Assembly: GCF_012396015.1 (NCBI RefSeq)
Contig: NZ_JAAXOQ010000015.1
Coordinates: 41,675-105,674 of the forward strand
DNA from: Tsukamurella spumae
Lineage (GTDB): Bacteria > Actinomycetota > Actinomycetes > Mycobacteriales > Mycobacteriaceae
Direction of reading: 5' to 3'
Length of the DNA: 64,000 nt
Part shown: piece by piece, positions 27,617-35,743 of the stretch
How the letters are laid out: each line of letters begins with the position of its first letter
Position numbering within the stretch: position 1 is the first letter of the stretch
Notes under the pieces: generated by a model
What the model was told of the DNA's origin: nothing
Database searches by the model: none
The model's input: the letters and a program-made list of their open reading frames with translations, nothing else
Program-made: the position numbers and the translations under genes

Positions 27617-29425
27617 GTGCGCGAGATAAGCGTCCCCGCCAACTACACCATCGACCCGTCGGCCTCCACGGTCGACGTGGTGTTCGACGTGGCCCGCACC
27701 GATCCGGAGAGCGTCCGGATCAAGCGGCTGGTCGAGGGCAACTGGGAGCCGGTCACCTCGAAGCAGTACGAGCAGCAGATCCTCGGCGTCGCGAAGGGCC
27801 TCATCGCGCAGGGCGTGCAGCCGGGTGACCGGGTGGCCCTCGTCTCCTCCACCCGGTACGAGTGGCCGCTCATCGACTTCGCGATCTGGGCCATCGGCGC
27901 CGTGACGGTGCCGGTCTACGAGACCAGCTCCGCCGGCCAGATCGACTGGATCCTGCAGGATTCCGATGCCGTGCTCATGATCATCGAGGGCTCGAAGCAG
28001 GCCGCCGAGGTGGCCGAGCTGAAGGACCTGTACAAGGTGCAGCGGGTGCTGCGCATCGACCCCGAGGACGAGGAGACGGGCGCCGTCGAGGCGCTCACCA
28101 CGGAGGGCGCCGACGCGGGCGTCACCGACGAGCAGGTCCACGCGAGCCGCGCCGGCGTCACGGCGGACGACCTCGCCACCCTGATCTACACCTCGGGCAC
28201 CACGGGCCGCCCCAAGGGCTGCGAGCTCATGCACTCGAACCTGATGAGCGAGGCCGACGCGATCCTGGCCTCCCCGTTCGGCGACGCCATCCGCGGCGGC
28301 TCGAACGTGATGTTCCTACCGCTGGCGCACGTGCTCGCCCGCGCCGTGAACATCGCCTGCTTCAAGGGCGGCGCCGTGGTCGGCCACTTCAACGACACCC
28401 GCAACCTGGTGCCGCAGTTCTCCGTCTTCCAGCCGACCCTGATCCTCTCGGTGCCGCGCGTCTTCGAGAAGGTGTTCGCGTCGGCGCAGCAGAGCGCCGT
28501 CGACGGCGGCAAGGGCAAGATCTTCGACGCGGCCGTGCAGACCGCGATCGAGTACAGCCAGTCGCTGGACAACGGGGGCGCCGGCCTGCTCCTCAAGGCC
28601 AAGCACGCCCTGTTCGACAAGCTCGTCTACGGCAAGCTCAAGGCCGCGCTCGGCGGGAACTGCAAGGTCGCGATCTCGGGCGGCGCGCCGCTGGGTGCGC
28701 GGCTCGGCCACTTCTTCCGCGGCGTCGGCGTCACCGTCATGGAGGGTTACGGCCTCACCGAGACCACGGCGGCCATCACCGTCAACGTGGCGGGCGCGCA
28801 GAAGGTCGGCACCGTCGGGCGGCCGCTGGCCGGGCAGGCCGCGAAGATCGCCGAGGACGGCGAGATCCTGCTCAAGGGCTCCGTGGTGTTCCGCGGGTAC
28901 TGGCGCAACGAGGAGGCCACGCGGACCGCGATCGAGGACGGCTGGTTCCACACCGGCGATCTCGGTTCGATCGATGACGACGGCTTCCTGTCGATCACCG
29001 GCCGCAAGAAGGAGCTCATCGTCACCGCGGGCGGCAAGAACGTCTCCCCCGCCGGCCTCGAGGACGCACTGCGTGGCAACGCCCTCATCTCCCAGGCCAT
29101 GGTCGTCGGCGACGCACAGCCCTTCATCGCCGCGCTCGTCACGATCGACCCGGAGGCCTTCCCGCAGTGGAAGTCCGCCCACGGCAAGCCCGAGTCGGCC
29201 ACCGTCGCCGATCTGCGCAACGATCCCGATCTCGTGGCCGAGATCAACCGGGCCGTCGCCGTCGCCAACGAGACCGTGTCCAAGGCCGAGGCCATCAAGA
29301 AGGTCCGGATCCTCCCCGAGGACTTCTCCGAGGAGACCGGCGAAATGACGCCGACCATGAAGGTCAAGCGCAATGTCGTGTCGCAGAAGTACGCCGACGA
29401 CATCGCGGAGATCTACGCCACGTAG
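27617..29425 (+). CDS. fadD15: Long-chain fatty-acid-CoA ligase FadD15
   Basis: A 602-residue adenylate-forming enzyme that activates long-chain fatty acids to acyl-CoA. The P-loop is YTSGTTGRPKG (about residues 193-203), the A5 motif is EGYGLTETTAAIT, the ATP-binding aspartate is in GWFHTGDLG, and the hinge is TGRKKELIVTAGGKNVSP. This is the eukaryotic-like long-chain synthetase subgroup; position next to Rv2186c and pimB' matches FadD15 (Rv2187). A CGGAGGA ribosome binding site precedes the GTG. A bidirectional terminator follows. Confidence 0.9.
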   Translation: MREISVPANYTIDPSASTVDVVFDVARTDPESVRIKRLVEGNWEPVTSKQYEQQILGVAKGLIAQGVQPGDRVALVSSTRYEWPLIDFAIWAIGAVTVPVYETSSAGQIDWILQDSDAVLMIIEGSKQAAEVAELKDLYKVQRVLRIDPEDEETGAVEALTTEGADAGVTDEQVHASRAGVTADDLATLIYTSGTTGRPKGCELMHSNLMSEADAILASPFGDAIRGGSNVMFLPLAHVLARAVNIACFKGGAVVGHFNDTRNLVPQFSVFQPTLILSVPRVFEKVFASAQQSAVDGGKGKIFDAAVQTAIEYSQSLDNGGAGLLLKAKHALFDKLVYGKLKAALGGNCKVAISGGAPLGARLGHFFRGVGVTVMEGYGLTETTAAITVNVAGAQKVGTVGRPLAGQAAKIAEDGEILLKGSVVFRGYWRNEEATRTAIEDGWFHTGDLGSIDDDGFLSITGRKKELIVTAGGKNVSPAGLEDALRGNALISQAMVVGDAQPFIAALVTIDPEAFPQWKSAHGKPESATVADLRNDPDLVAEINRAVAVANETVSKAEAIKKVRILPEDFSEETGEMTPTMKVKRNVVSQKYADDIAEIYAT

Positions 29426-29441
29426 TTCGTGAACACGGAGC

Positions 29442-29466
29442 CGCCGCACCGGATTCCGGTGCGGCG
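29442..29466. terminator. Bidirectional hairpin after fadD15
   Basis: An 11-base arm CGCCGCACCGG, a three-base loop and the exact complementary arm lie between the convergent fadD15 and lipoprotein genes (stops at 29425 and 29469). Confidence 0.65.
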
Positions 29467-29468
29467 TC

Positions 29469-29969
29469 TCACTCGCGCTGATCCATGGGCGTCGACCTGA
29501 CCTCCCAGAGACCCGATCCGCCCTCGACATCGAGGCGAAACCGCTGATCCCCGCGGTGCACCGCGACCCGGTATCGGCATCGCAGCTCGTACACCACCTT
29601 CCGCTCGCCCGCGGCGGTCCGGACGGTGACCTCGGACGTGCGCGCGGGAAAGGTCTCCAACACACGGGCATCCACGGCGCTGCGAACCTGCTCCCACTGG
29701 TCGCCGGTCGGGGACTCGACACCGGCGGCAGCGCCGACCCGTCGGAACGCATCCCGTAGGTCTTGGACGCGAACTCCACCGGACCATTCGACGGTGCTCG
29801 TCCCGTATCCGAGGTTGCCGTAGGAAGCGAGCACGGTCCACGACGGCTTCGGAACCGTGCAGGACGCTTCGTTCCGCTCGACACCGTCGACGCCGAACTC
29901 CGGCCCGGAGCATCCGGCCACCGCGACCGCAGTGAAGGCCGCGACCAGACCTGCCGATGCCCACTTCAC
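29469..29969 (-). CDS. Small lipoprotein of unknown function
   Basis: A 166-residue exported protein. The signal peptide MKWASAGLVAAFTAVAVAGC has a good lipobox, with cysteine at residue 20. The mature part is beta-rich and has two further cysteines (about residues 37 and 130) that could form a disulfide. No family is recognised. The GTG is preceded by TATGTT and a six-base gap, so it is probably transcribed alone as a leaderless mRNA. It lies between fadD15 and pimB', where M. tuberculosis has Rv2189c-like small genes nearby, but I cannot claim homology. Confidence 0.65.
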   Translation of the reverse strand: MKWASAGLVAAFTAVAVAGCSGPEFGVDGVERNEASCTVPKPSWTVLASYGNLGYGTSTVEWSGGVRVQDLRDAFRRVGAAAGVESPTGDQWEQVRSAVDARVLETFPARTSEVTVRTAAGERKVVYELRCRYRVAVHRGDQRFRLDVEGGSGLWEVRSTPMDQRE

Positions 29970-29975
29970 ACACTG

Positions 29976-29981
29976 AACATA
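29976..29981 (-). promoter_or_regulatory. -10 box of the small lipoprotein gene
   Basis: TATGTT on the minus strand, six bases before the GTG at 29969. Confidence 0.4.
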
Positions 29982-30022
29982 CGCCGCAGTGAATACCGCG
30001 CGCGACCGGAGGCCGCGGCGGG

Positions 30023-31153
30023 TCAGAACGGGTTGAGCAGGGTCTGCAGGCGGTGGCCGAGGCGGCGCCAGTCGAAGTGCGTGCCCACCAGCTCGCGGCC
30101 ACGGGCGCCCATGGCGGCGGCGCGGTCGGGGTCGGCGAGCAGGCCGGCGACGGCGTCCGCGATGGCGTCGACGTCACGACCGGGGACGACGTGCCCCGAC
30201 TCGCCCTCCCACACCGTCTCCGGAGCGCCGCCCGAGTCCCCCGCCACGACCGGCTTACCGGTCGCCGACGCCTCGAGGAAGACGATGCCGAGCCCCTCCA
30301 CGTCGAGGCCCGCGCCGCGCGTGCGACAGGGCATGGCGAAGACATCGCCGAGATTGTGGTGTGCCGCCAGCTCGTCGGCGGGGACTCCCCCGGTGAAGAT
30401 CACGTGCTCCTCGACGCCGACGCTGCGGACCAGCGTGTGCAGCGACTCCGCGTAGGGACCGCCGCCGACGATTACCAACCGCGCGCCGGGGACCTGCGAA
30501 CGGATCCGCGGCAGCGCGCGGATGAGCATGTCCTGGCCCTTGCGCGGCACGAGTCGCGAGAGACACAGGACCACCGGCTCGTCGTCGCCCAGGCCGTACC
30601 GCCGCCGGAGCTCCGCGCGGGCAGCACCGTCGGGCCGGAAGACGTCCGTGTCGACGCCCGGCGGGAGATGCTCGAGCGCGGCCCGCGGGCCGAACGCGGC
30701 GGCGAACCTGCCGCGAGTGTACTTGCTGACATAGGTCGTGACGTCCGTGGTGTCGCCGATGCGACGCAGGCAGGCACGCGACGGCGGGAGCATCGACCAG
30801 CCGACCTCGTGGCCGTGGGTGGAGGCGACGGTGCGCAGGGCACCCGCATCCTTGAGCGGAGCGCCGAGCAGCGCGAGCGGCGCCGCGGCACCGAACCAGA
30901 CCGTCTCGATGTCCTTACCGCGCACCAGATCCCGGGCGCGAGCGAACGCATCGGGGGTGGGCAGCAGGAGCGAGGTGGGGTGGCGCACCACCTCGAAGGG
31001 CTGCGCGGCGTCGTACTCCTCGCTGCCGCGCCAGCGCGATGCGTACACCACCAGCTCGTCTGCCGGAAGCTGCCGGACGAACGCCTGGAGATAGGTCTGG
31101 ATCCCGCCGGGGCGGGGAGGGAAGTCGTTGGTGACCAGCAGCGTGCGCGGCAT
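30023..31153 (-). CDS. pimB': Phosphatidylinositol monomannoside alpha-1,6-mannosyltransferase PimB'
   Basis: A 376-residue GT-B (family GT4) enzyme that adds the second mannose to phosphatidylinositol monomannoside from GDP-mannose on the inner membrane face. The N-terminus LLVTNDFPPRPGGIQTYLQA is the acceptor-side loop. The donor site includes CLSRLVPRKGQDMLI and EGLGIVFLEASATGKPVVAG with the EX7E-type acidic pair. It is the counterpart of Rv2188c. ATG 31153 is chosen because TAGGCT (31162-31167) lies eight bases upstream; a GTG six bases earlier is the alternative. Confidence 0.9.
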   Translation of the reverse strand: MPRTLLVTNDFPPRPGGIQTYLQAFVRQLPADELVVYASRWRGSEEYDAAQPFEVVRHPTSLLLPTPDAFARARDLVRGKDIETVWFGAAAPLALLGAPLKDAGALRTVASTHGHEVGWSMLPPSRACLRRIGDTTDVTTYVSKYTRGRFAAAFGPRAALEHLPPGVDTDVFRPDGAARAELRRRYGLGDDEPVVLCLSRLVPRKGQDMLIRALPRIRSQVPGARLVIVGGGPYAESLHTLVRSVGVEEHVIFTGGVPADELAAHHNLGDVFAMPCRTRGAGLDVEGLGIVFLEASATGKPVVAGDSGGAPETVWEGESGHVVPGRDVDAIADAVAGLLADPDRAAAMGARGRELVGTHFDWRRLGHRLQTLLNPF

Positions 31154-31161
31154 GGTCACTG

Positions 31162-31167
31162 AGCCTA
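31162..31167 (-). promoter_or_regulatory. -10 box of pimB'
   Basis: TAGGCT on the minus strand, eight bases before the ATG at 31153; it lies just after the RipC stop (31169 side). Confidence 0.45.
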
Positions 31168-31168
31168 G

Positions 31169-32212
31169 CTAGTAGCGCACGGCCGCCTTGTAGGGGCCCG
31201 CCGCGTCGATCGGAACGACCTGGACCGGGACGCCGTAGGTGGAGGCGTGCACCACCTTCCCGTCACCCACGTACATCCCGACGTGCGTCGCGCCGGCGTA
31301 GTAGACGATGATGTCACCCGGCTGCAGGGCGTCTCGGGAGACCGGCTGCCCGCCGCTGAGCTGCGCCTGCGACGTGCGCGGCAACGACTTGCCGGACTGC
31401 TGGTACGCCCAGACCATCAGGCCCGAGCAGTCGAACTGGCCGGGGCCGGTGCCGCCCCAGGCGTAGGGCATGCCCACGCGGGTGACCGCGGCGCGCACGG
31501 CATTGAGCTCGGCGGTGCTGCCCGGCGGCACCTTGCTGGGGTCGAAGGGCGTCGGCTTGCCGATGAGCGAGCCGCGCTGCGCGCCGGTCAACCGGTCGTA
31601 GATCGCCTTGATCCGCGCGATCTCCTGGGCCAGGCGGGACTTCTTCTCCCGCAGCTCCGCGGCCTTCTTCTCGGCCTCGACCTTGGTGGTATCGGCGGCC
31701 TTCGCGGCGTCATCGGCCCGCTTCGCGGCGGAATCCGCCTCCGTCTTCGACTTCTTGAACGCCGCGACGGTGGCGACCACGTCGCGGTTGATGAAGTCCA
31801 GCGTGGACATCTGATCGAGCATCTGCTGCGGCGAGTCGCTCACCAGCAGCGCATAGGTGCGGTTGGTCCGCGAGCCCTTGTAGTTCGCGACGACCACGGC
31901 GTCGATCTGCGGCTGCAGCGCGGCCTGGCGCGCCTGCACCGCGGTGACCTCGCGCTTCGCGGCGACCAGGGTGGCATCCGCGGCCCGCTTCGCGGCGGTG
32001 GCCTTCGCGGCGTCGTCCTGCGCCGCCTTCGCCGCCTCGTTCGTCGCCGACGCCTGCTCGGACAGGTCCTTGTACTGCTTGAGGGCCGCGTCGGCAGTGT
32101 CCGGATCCGCAGTCGCGCTGCCGACCACGGACAGGCCCGCGACCATGCAGAGGGCAGCGGACGCGGCGATGCCACGCGCCAGCAGAGAACGGGGCTGAGA
32201 GGTCGATGACAC
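31169..32212 (-). CDS. ripC: Secreted NlpC/P60 peptidoglycan endopeptidase, RipC-like
   Basis: A 347-residue exported protein with a signal peptide, a long coiled coil (about residues 45-210, rich in Ala/Lys/Glu heptads) and a C-terminal NlpC/P60 domain (about 235-347). The catalytic cysteine is in FDCSGLMVWAYQQSGK, the histidine in GATHVGMYVG and a third residue in VVHASTYG. The coiled coil is the FtsEX-interacting region of RipC (Rv2190c), which activates the hydrolase during cell division. GTG 32212 is chosen because GGAAGGA lies about 11 bases upstream; the only upstream alternative is a TTG at 32284. Confidence 0.87.
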   Translation of the reverse strand: MSSTSQPRSLLARGIAASAALCMVAGLSVVGSATADPDTADAALKQYKDLSEQASATNEAAKAAQDDAAKATAAKRAADATLVAAKREVTAVQARQAALQPQIDAVVVANYKGSRTNRTYALLVSDSPQQMLDQMSTLDFINRDVVATVAAFKKSKTEADSAAKRADDAAKAADTTKVEAEKKAAELREKKSRLAQEIARIKAIYDRLTGAQRGSLIGKPTPFDPSKVPPGSTAELNAVRAAVTRVGMPYAWGGTGPGQFDCSGLMVWAYQQSGKSLPRTSQAQLSGGQPVSRDALQPGDIIVYYAGATHVGMYVGDGKVVHASTYGVPVQVVPIDAAGPYKAAVRY

Positions 32213-32300
32213 GGCCGAGCGGGTCCTTCCAGAACTGACGTCGCGCGGCTCCTGCCCCGCGACGAGCTGTGATTGCGACGGCAATCACAGCAAGGTTACG

Positions 32301-32966
32301 TCAGTAACGTCGAGCGGAGTACACGGACATCTCGTTGAGCGGGCTCACCTTGACGGGGATGCCGTAGTTCACCGAGTGCACGACCTTGCCGTTGCCGATG
32401 TAGAGGGCGGCATGGCTGCCGCCGTTGTAGATCACGATGTCGCCGGGCTGGAGGTCCGAGATCGCGACCGCGCGACCGCCGCCGAGCTGGCCGTAGCTGT
32501 CGCGCGGGACCGTGATCCCGGCCTGCTTCATGGACCAGTAGACGAGGCCCGAGCAGTCGAACGAGGTCGGGCCGGCGGAACCGTACGAGTAGGGCAGGCC
32601 GGTGCGCGACAGGGCCGCCTGCACGACCTTGGCCTTCGCGCCGCCCGGCTGCACGCCGGCGACGGTGGTCTCGCCCGGCTTCGGGGCGATCGCGATGCCG
32701 GTGACGACGTTCGGACGAGCCGTGGTGTTGCGCGTGGTGGCCACCTGAGCGGTGGCGGCCGCAGCGGGCTTGACCTTGGCCGCAGGCTTCACAACGGGGG
32801 CCGGCTTGGCCTCCGGCGCCAGCGGCGCGGGAGCCGCGGGGGCCGGCGCGGCGAAGGCGACCGCGGGGGCCGCGAGCGTACCGATGGTCACTGCGCCGGC
32901 GGCGAGGGCACCGCGCGCGGCGGTGACGCCCTTGCTGGGCTGCGGCTGAAGTCGGTGTTTCGCCAC
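32301..32966 (-). CDS. Secreted NlpC/P60 hydrolase under c-di-AMP riboswitch control
   Basis: A 221-residue exported protein with a signal peptide (about residues 1-40), a Pro/Ala/Lys-rich linker and an NlpC/P60 domain (about 110-221). The catalytic cysteine is in SFDCSGLVYWSMKQAG, the histidine in GSHAALYIGNG and a third polar residue in VVHSVNYG. It cleaves stem peptides of peptidoglycan by family analogy. The domain is close to that of its downstream neighbour RipC, so a local duplication followed by divergence of the N-terminal part is likely. The start is a GTG after AGGAG-like sequence, and the long leader folds as a ydaO-type riboswitch. Confidence 0.87.
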   Translation of the reverse strand: MAKHRLQPQPSKGVTAARGALAAGAVTIGTLAAPAVAFAAPAPAAPAPLAPEAKPAPVVKPAAKVKPAAAATAQVATTRNTTARPNVVTGIAIAPKPGETTVAGVQPGGAKAKVVQAALSRTGLPYSYGSAGPTSFDCSGLVYWSMKQAGITVPRDSYGQLGGGRAVAISDLQPGDIVIYNGGSHAALYIGNGKVVHSVNYGIPVKVSPLNEMSVYSARRY

Positions 32967-32987
32967 GAAGGGTTTCTCCTAAGTTTC

Positions 32988-33130
32988 TTCCCGACCGCCG
33001 ACCGAGTTAGCTGACGGGTTCGGGCGAGGAAGATGCCCTACCCCGGAGGCTCGAAAACCTCCGGCGATTCACCCCGGATAACGCGTGTGGGTCCCCGGCG
33101 AGGCCTCGCGGCCTCTTAGGCGGTGACCTC
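32988..33130 (-). promoter_or_regulatory. ydaO-yuaA type c-di-AMP riboswitch
   Basis: Read on the minus strand, the leader contains the highly conserved 3' block CCCGAACCCGTCAGCTAACT (33005-33024), the hairpin CCGGAGG-TTTTCGAG-CCTCCGG (33041-33064), GGGGTGAATC, TAGGG and a 5' CCGCCTAAG segment that can pair with the 3' GGCGG. This is the c-di-AMP sensing class that controls cell-wall hydrolases and ion transport in actinobacteria; in this class ligand normally turns expression off. Boundaries are approximate. Confidence 0.88.
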
Positions 33131-33252
33131 GGGAGACGGAGCGGTTTTCGCCCCGGGCTCCTCCGCAAGGTCTCAGAAAGATTACGAAACGGAAACGCCG
33201 CTGTCTAGCCGGACGCGCCGAAGCGCCCCGTCCGATCGGCCTCGGAAGCCGC

Positions 33253-33486
33253 CTATCCGGCCTGTTCGTACTGGTCAGACACGACGCGGAGCCGCGGCAA
33301 CATTCCTTGACTCGCGAACGCGGCAATCGCGTCGTTCAGGCCGGGTTCCGCGACGATCACCGGCGCCGGCGGCGCTTCCACGGGCGGCGCCGCCGCGACC
33401 ACGGGGCCCAGGAGGAAGCCCACCGAACAGTCACCACAGGCGCGGGGTTCGCCGGGGCAGGTGGAGCAGTCGACATGCAGAGCCAT
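33253..33486 (-). CDS. 77-residue protein with two CxxC pairs
   Basis: The protein opens MALHVDCSTCPGEPRACGDC: four cysteines as two CxxC pairs within the first 20 residues, suitable for a zinc knuckle or Fe-S site. A hydrophobic, Pro/Ala-rich middle (FLLGPVVAAAPPVEAPPAP) and a helical tail (NDAIAAFASQGMLPRLRVV) follow. A strong AAGGAGAGG sequence precedes the ATG, supporting expression. It is divergent from the exonuclease/UvrC-like gene. I recognise no named family; similar short cysteine-rich proteins occur beside this gene in related actinobacteria as far as I recall. Confidence 0.7.
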   Translation of the reverse strand: MALHVDCSTCPGEPRACGDCSVGFLLGPVVAAAPPVEAPPAPVIVAEPGLNDAIAAFASQGMLPRLRVVSDQYEQAG

Positions 33487-33594
33487 GAGGCGGATCCTCT
33501 CCTTCGAAGGTCTCGATACGCCGAACGCTATGCCGGACGGCCGACAAGTTTCGCGCGCCCGTTCGGGACGGGCGGACTTGTCGGTGGGGTGTTC

Positions 33595-33600
33595 TACGGT
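33595..33600 (+). promoter_or_regulatory. -10 box of the exonuclease/UvrC-like gene
   Basis: TACGGT plus six bases before the ATG at 33607: leaderless arrangement. Confidence 0.45.
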
Positions 33601-33606
33601 CTCGGC

Positions 33607-35436
33607 ATGCAGCTCAGTCTGGACGACCTCGAGTCGGGCGCCACGGACCCCGCGCTCCGGGACGTGACCTTCGTCGTGGTCGATCTGGAGACCACGGGCG
33701 GCTCGCCGAAAGGCGGTGACGCGATCACCGAGATCGGTGCCGTCAAGGTGCGCGGCGGCGAGGTGCTGGGCGAGTTCGGCACGCTGGTCGATCCCGGGTG
33801 CGGGATCTCGCCGCACATCACCCACCTCACGGGCATCACCACGGCGATGGTCACCGGCGCGCCGCGGATCGAGTCCGTGCTGCCCGCCTTCCTCGAATTC
33901 GCGCACGGCGCGGTCCTGGTCGCGCACAACGCCCGATTCGACATGGGTTTCCTCAAGGCCGCGGCGGCCGCCACCGGCACCCCGTGGCCGAAGGCGCAGA
34001 CGCTGTGCACGGTCCAGCTGGCGCGCCGGGTGCTCACGCGGGACGAGGCACCGTCGGTCAAGCTGAGCGAGCTGGCCCGCCTGTTCCGTACCGAGACCAC
34101 GCCCAACCACCGCGCGCTCGACGACGCGCGGGCCACCGTCGAGGTGTTGCACGGGCTCATCGGACGCGTCGGCAACCAGGGCATCCGAACACTCGGGGAG
34201 CTGCGGGGGCACCTGCCCTCCGTCACGCCGCAGCAGCGCGCGAAGCGGCACCTCGCGGACCCGTTGCCCGAGCGCCCGGGCGTCTACCTGTTCCGCGGGC
34301 CGGGGAACGAGGTCCTGTACGTGGGCACGTCGCAGGACCTGCGCCGCCGCGTGCGCAGCTACTTCACCGCGGGCGAGACGCGTGGGCGCATCAAGGAGAT
34401 GGTGGGCCTGGCCGAGCGGGTGGACCACGTCGAGTGCGCGCACGCGCTCGAGGCCGCGGCGCGCGAGCTGCGCCTCATCGCGGCCCACACTCCCCCGTAC
34501 AACCGTCGCTCGAAGTATCCGAAGCGCGGCTGGTGGATCTGCCTGACCGCCGAGCCCTTCCCCCGGCTCGCGGTCAAACGGTCCGCCCCGGCCGGCGCGC
34601 CGAGCCTCGGACCGGTCCGCTCGCGGTCGGACGCGGCGGATCTCGCGGACCTCCTCGCCGATACCTGCGGACTGCGCACCTGCACGACCAGGCTCCGGAC
34701 CGGCGCGGCCCACACGTGCGCCCTGGGGCCCGACGGTGCGCCACCCCTGGGTGGGTGCCGGGCGGCCGTCGCCACGCCGGAGCCGGCCGCGCTGTACCGT
34801 CCCCGCGCGGATCGGGCCGCGGCCGCGCTCGCGGGCCGGTCGTCCGAGGTCTTCGACGCGCTCCAGGCGCGGCTCGCCACGCTCGCGGAGCGGGAGTTCT
34901 TCGAGTCCGCGGCGCGGCTGCGCGACCGCACCGCGCACCTGGTCGACGTGGTGAACCGATCACACGCGCTGGTGGCCTTCGCGGACGTGCCCGAGCTGTC
35001 GATCGCGCATCCCGACGGGGCCGGCGGTTGGGAACTGTCCATCGTCCGGCACGGCCGGCTCGCCGCGGCCGGGACTGCGCCGCGCGGCGTGCCGCCGATG
35101 CCGGTCCTCGAGCGGCTACGGGCGGGCGCGGAGTCGGTGTACGAGGCGAGCGGGGACGCCCTCGCCGTACCGGACGTGCCCGACACGCTCTTCCCGGCGG
35201 ACACGCTGCACGGCGCCAGTCCCGAGGAGGCGTCGCTGCTGCGGCGCTGGGCGCTGCGGCCGGGCACCCGCATCGTCGACGTGCAGGGAACATGGGGTGA
35301 GCCGATCCACGGTGCCGGGCGGTGGCTCGGGTGGGCGGAGCGGGCGGGAGAGGCGGGGCGCGACGCCCGCTCGGCCGCGGCGCATCCGCGCGGGCCCGCC
35401 AGGCAATACAGTGAGGAGGCCACGCATGCCGCGTGA
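33607..35436 (+). CDS. DEDD exonuclease fused to UvrC-like GIY-YIG module (Rv2191-like)
   Basis: A 609-residue protein. Residues about 20-185 are a DnaQ-type 3'-5' exonuclease with VVVDLETTGGS (DxE), AHNARFDMGFL and HRALDDARAT. Residues about 215-300 resemble the UvrC GIY-YIG nuclease (RPGVYLFRGPGNEVLYVGTSQDLRRRVRSYF). The rest is like UvrC's cysteine-containing and UVR regions. It is the counterpart of Rv2191. Combining nick-making and end-trimming activities suggests a DNA repair role, but none is established here. The frame continues upstream of 33607 without homology, and the -10 box supports this ATG. Confidence 0.85.
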   Translation: MQLSLDDLESGATDPALRDVTFVVVDLETTGGSPKGGDAITEIGAVKVRGGEVLGEFGTLVDPGCGISPHITHLTGITTAMVTGAPRIESVLPAFLEFAHGAVLVAHNARFDMGFLKAAAAATGTPWPKAQTLCTVQLARRVLTRDEAPSVKLSELARLFRTETTPNHRALDDARATVEVLHGLIGRVGNQGIRTLGELRGHLPSVTPQQRAKRHLADPLPERPGVYLFRGPGNEVLYVGTSQDLRRRVRSYFTAGETRGRIKEMVGLAERVDHVECAHALEAAARELRLIAAHTPPYNRRSKYPKRGWWICLTAEPFPRLAVKRSAPAGAPSLGPVRSRSDAADLADLLADTCGLRTCTTRLRTGAAHTCALGPDGAPPLGGCRAAVATPEPAALYRPRADRAAAALAGRSSEVFDALQARLATLAEREFFESAARLRDRTAHLVDVVNRSHALVAFADVPELSIAHPDGAGGWELSIVRHGRLAAAGTAPRGVPPMPVLERLRAGAESVYEASGDALAVPDVPDTLFPADTLHGASPEEASLLRRWALRPGTRIVDVQGTWGEPIHGAGRWLGWAERAGEAGRDARSAAAHPRGPARQYSEEATHAA

Positions 35437-35461
35437 GTAGAGCAACCGAAAGGCCGCGTAC

Positions 35462-35737
35462 GTGATCACCGCGATCGTCCTCATCAACGCCGACGTGCAC
35501 CGCATCCCCGAGACCGCGCAGGCCGTCGCGAACATCGAGGGCGTCTCCGAGGTGTACTCGTGCGCCGGCGACATCGACCTCATCGCGAAGGTGCGCGTGC
35601 GCCAGCACGACGAGATCGCGGAGGTCGTCACCGAGAAGATCAACCGCATCGACGGCGTGGCGAGCACGTCCACGCACATCGCCTTCCGCGAGTACGCCTC
35701 CGCCGACGTCGACGCCGGTTTCGACATCGGGAACTGA
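35462..35737 (+). CDS. Stand-alone Lrp/AsnC ligand-binding (RAM) domain protein
   Basis: A 91-residue protein consisting only of the RAM domain of Lrp/AsnC regulators. It runs from MITAIVLINADVHRIPETAQAVANI through VYSCAGDIDLIAKVRV to the C-terminal strand STSTHIAF. The DNA-binding helix-turn-helix is absent, so it is probably a small-ligand sensor or partner of a full-length Lrp protein. A GAAAGG sequence about nine bases before the GTG serves as ribosome binding site. It lies 25 bases after the exonuclease/UvrC-like gene and converges on the CitE-like gene. Confidence 0.85.
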   Translation: MITAIVLINADVHRIPETAQAVANIEGVSEVYSCAGDIDLIAKVRVRQHDEIAEVVTEKINRIDGVASTSTHIAFREYASADVDAGFDIGN

Positions 35738-35743
35738 ACGCGC

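Noticed and set aside
32213..32284. TTG start at 32284 for RipC
   Set aside because: GTG 32212 has a good ribosome binding site and leads directly into the signal peptide.
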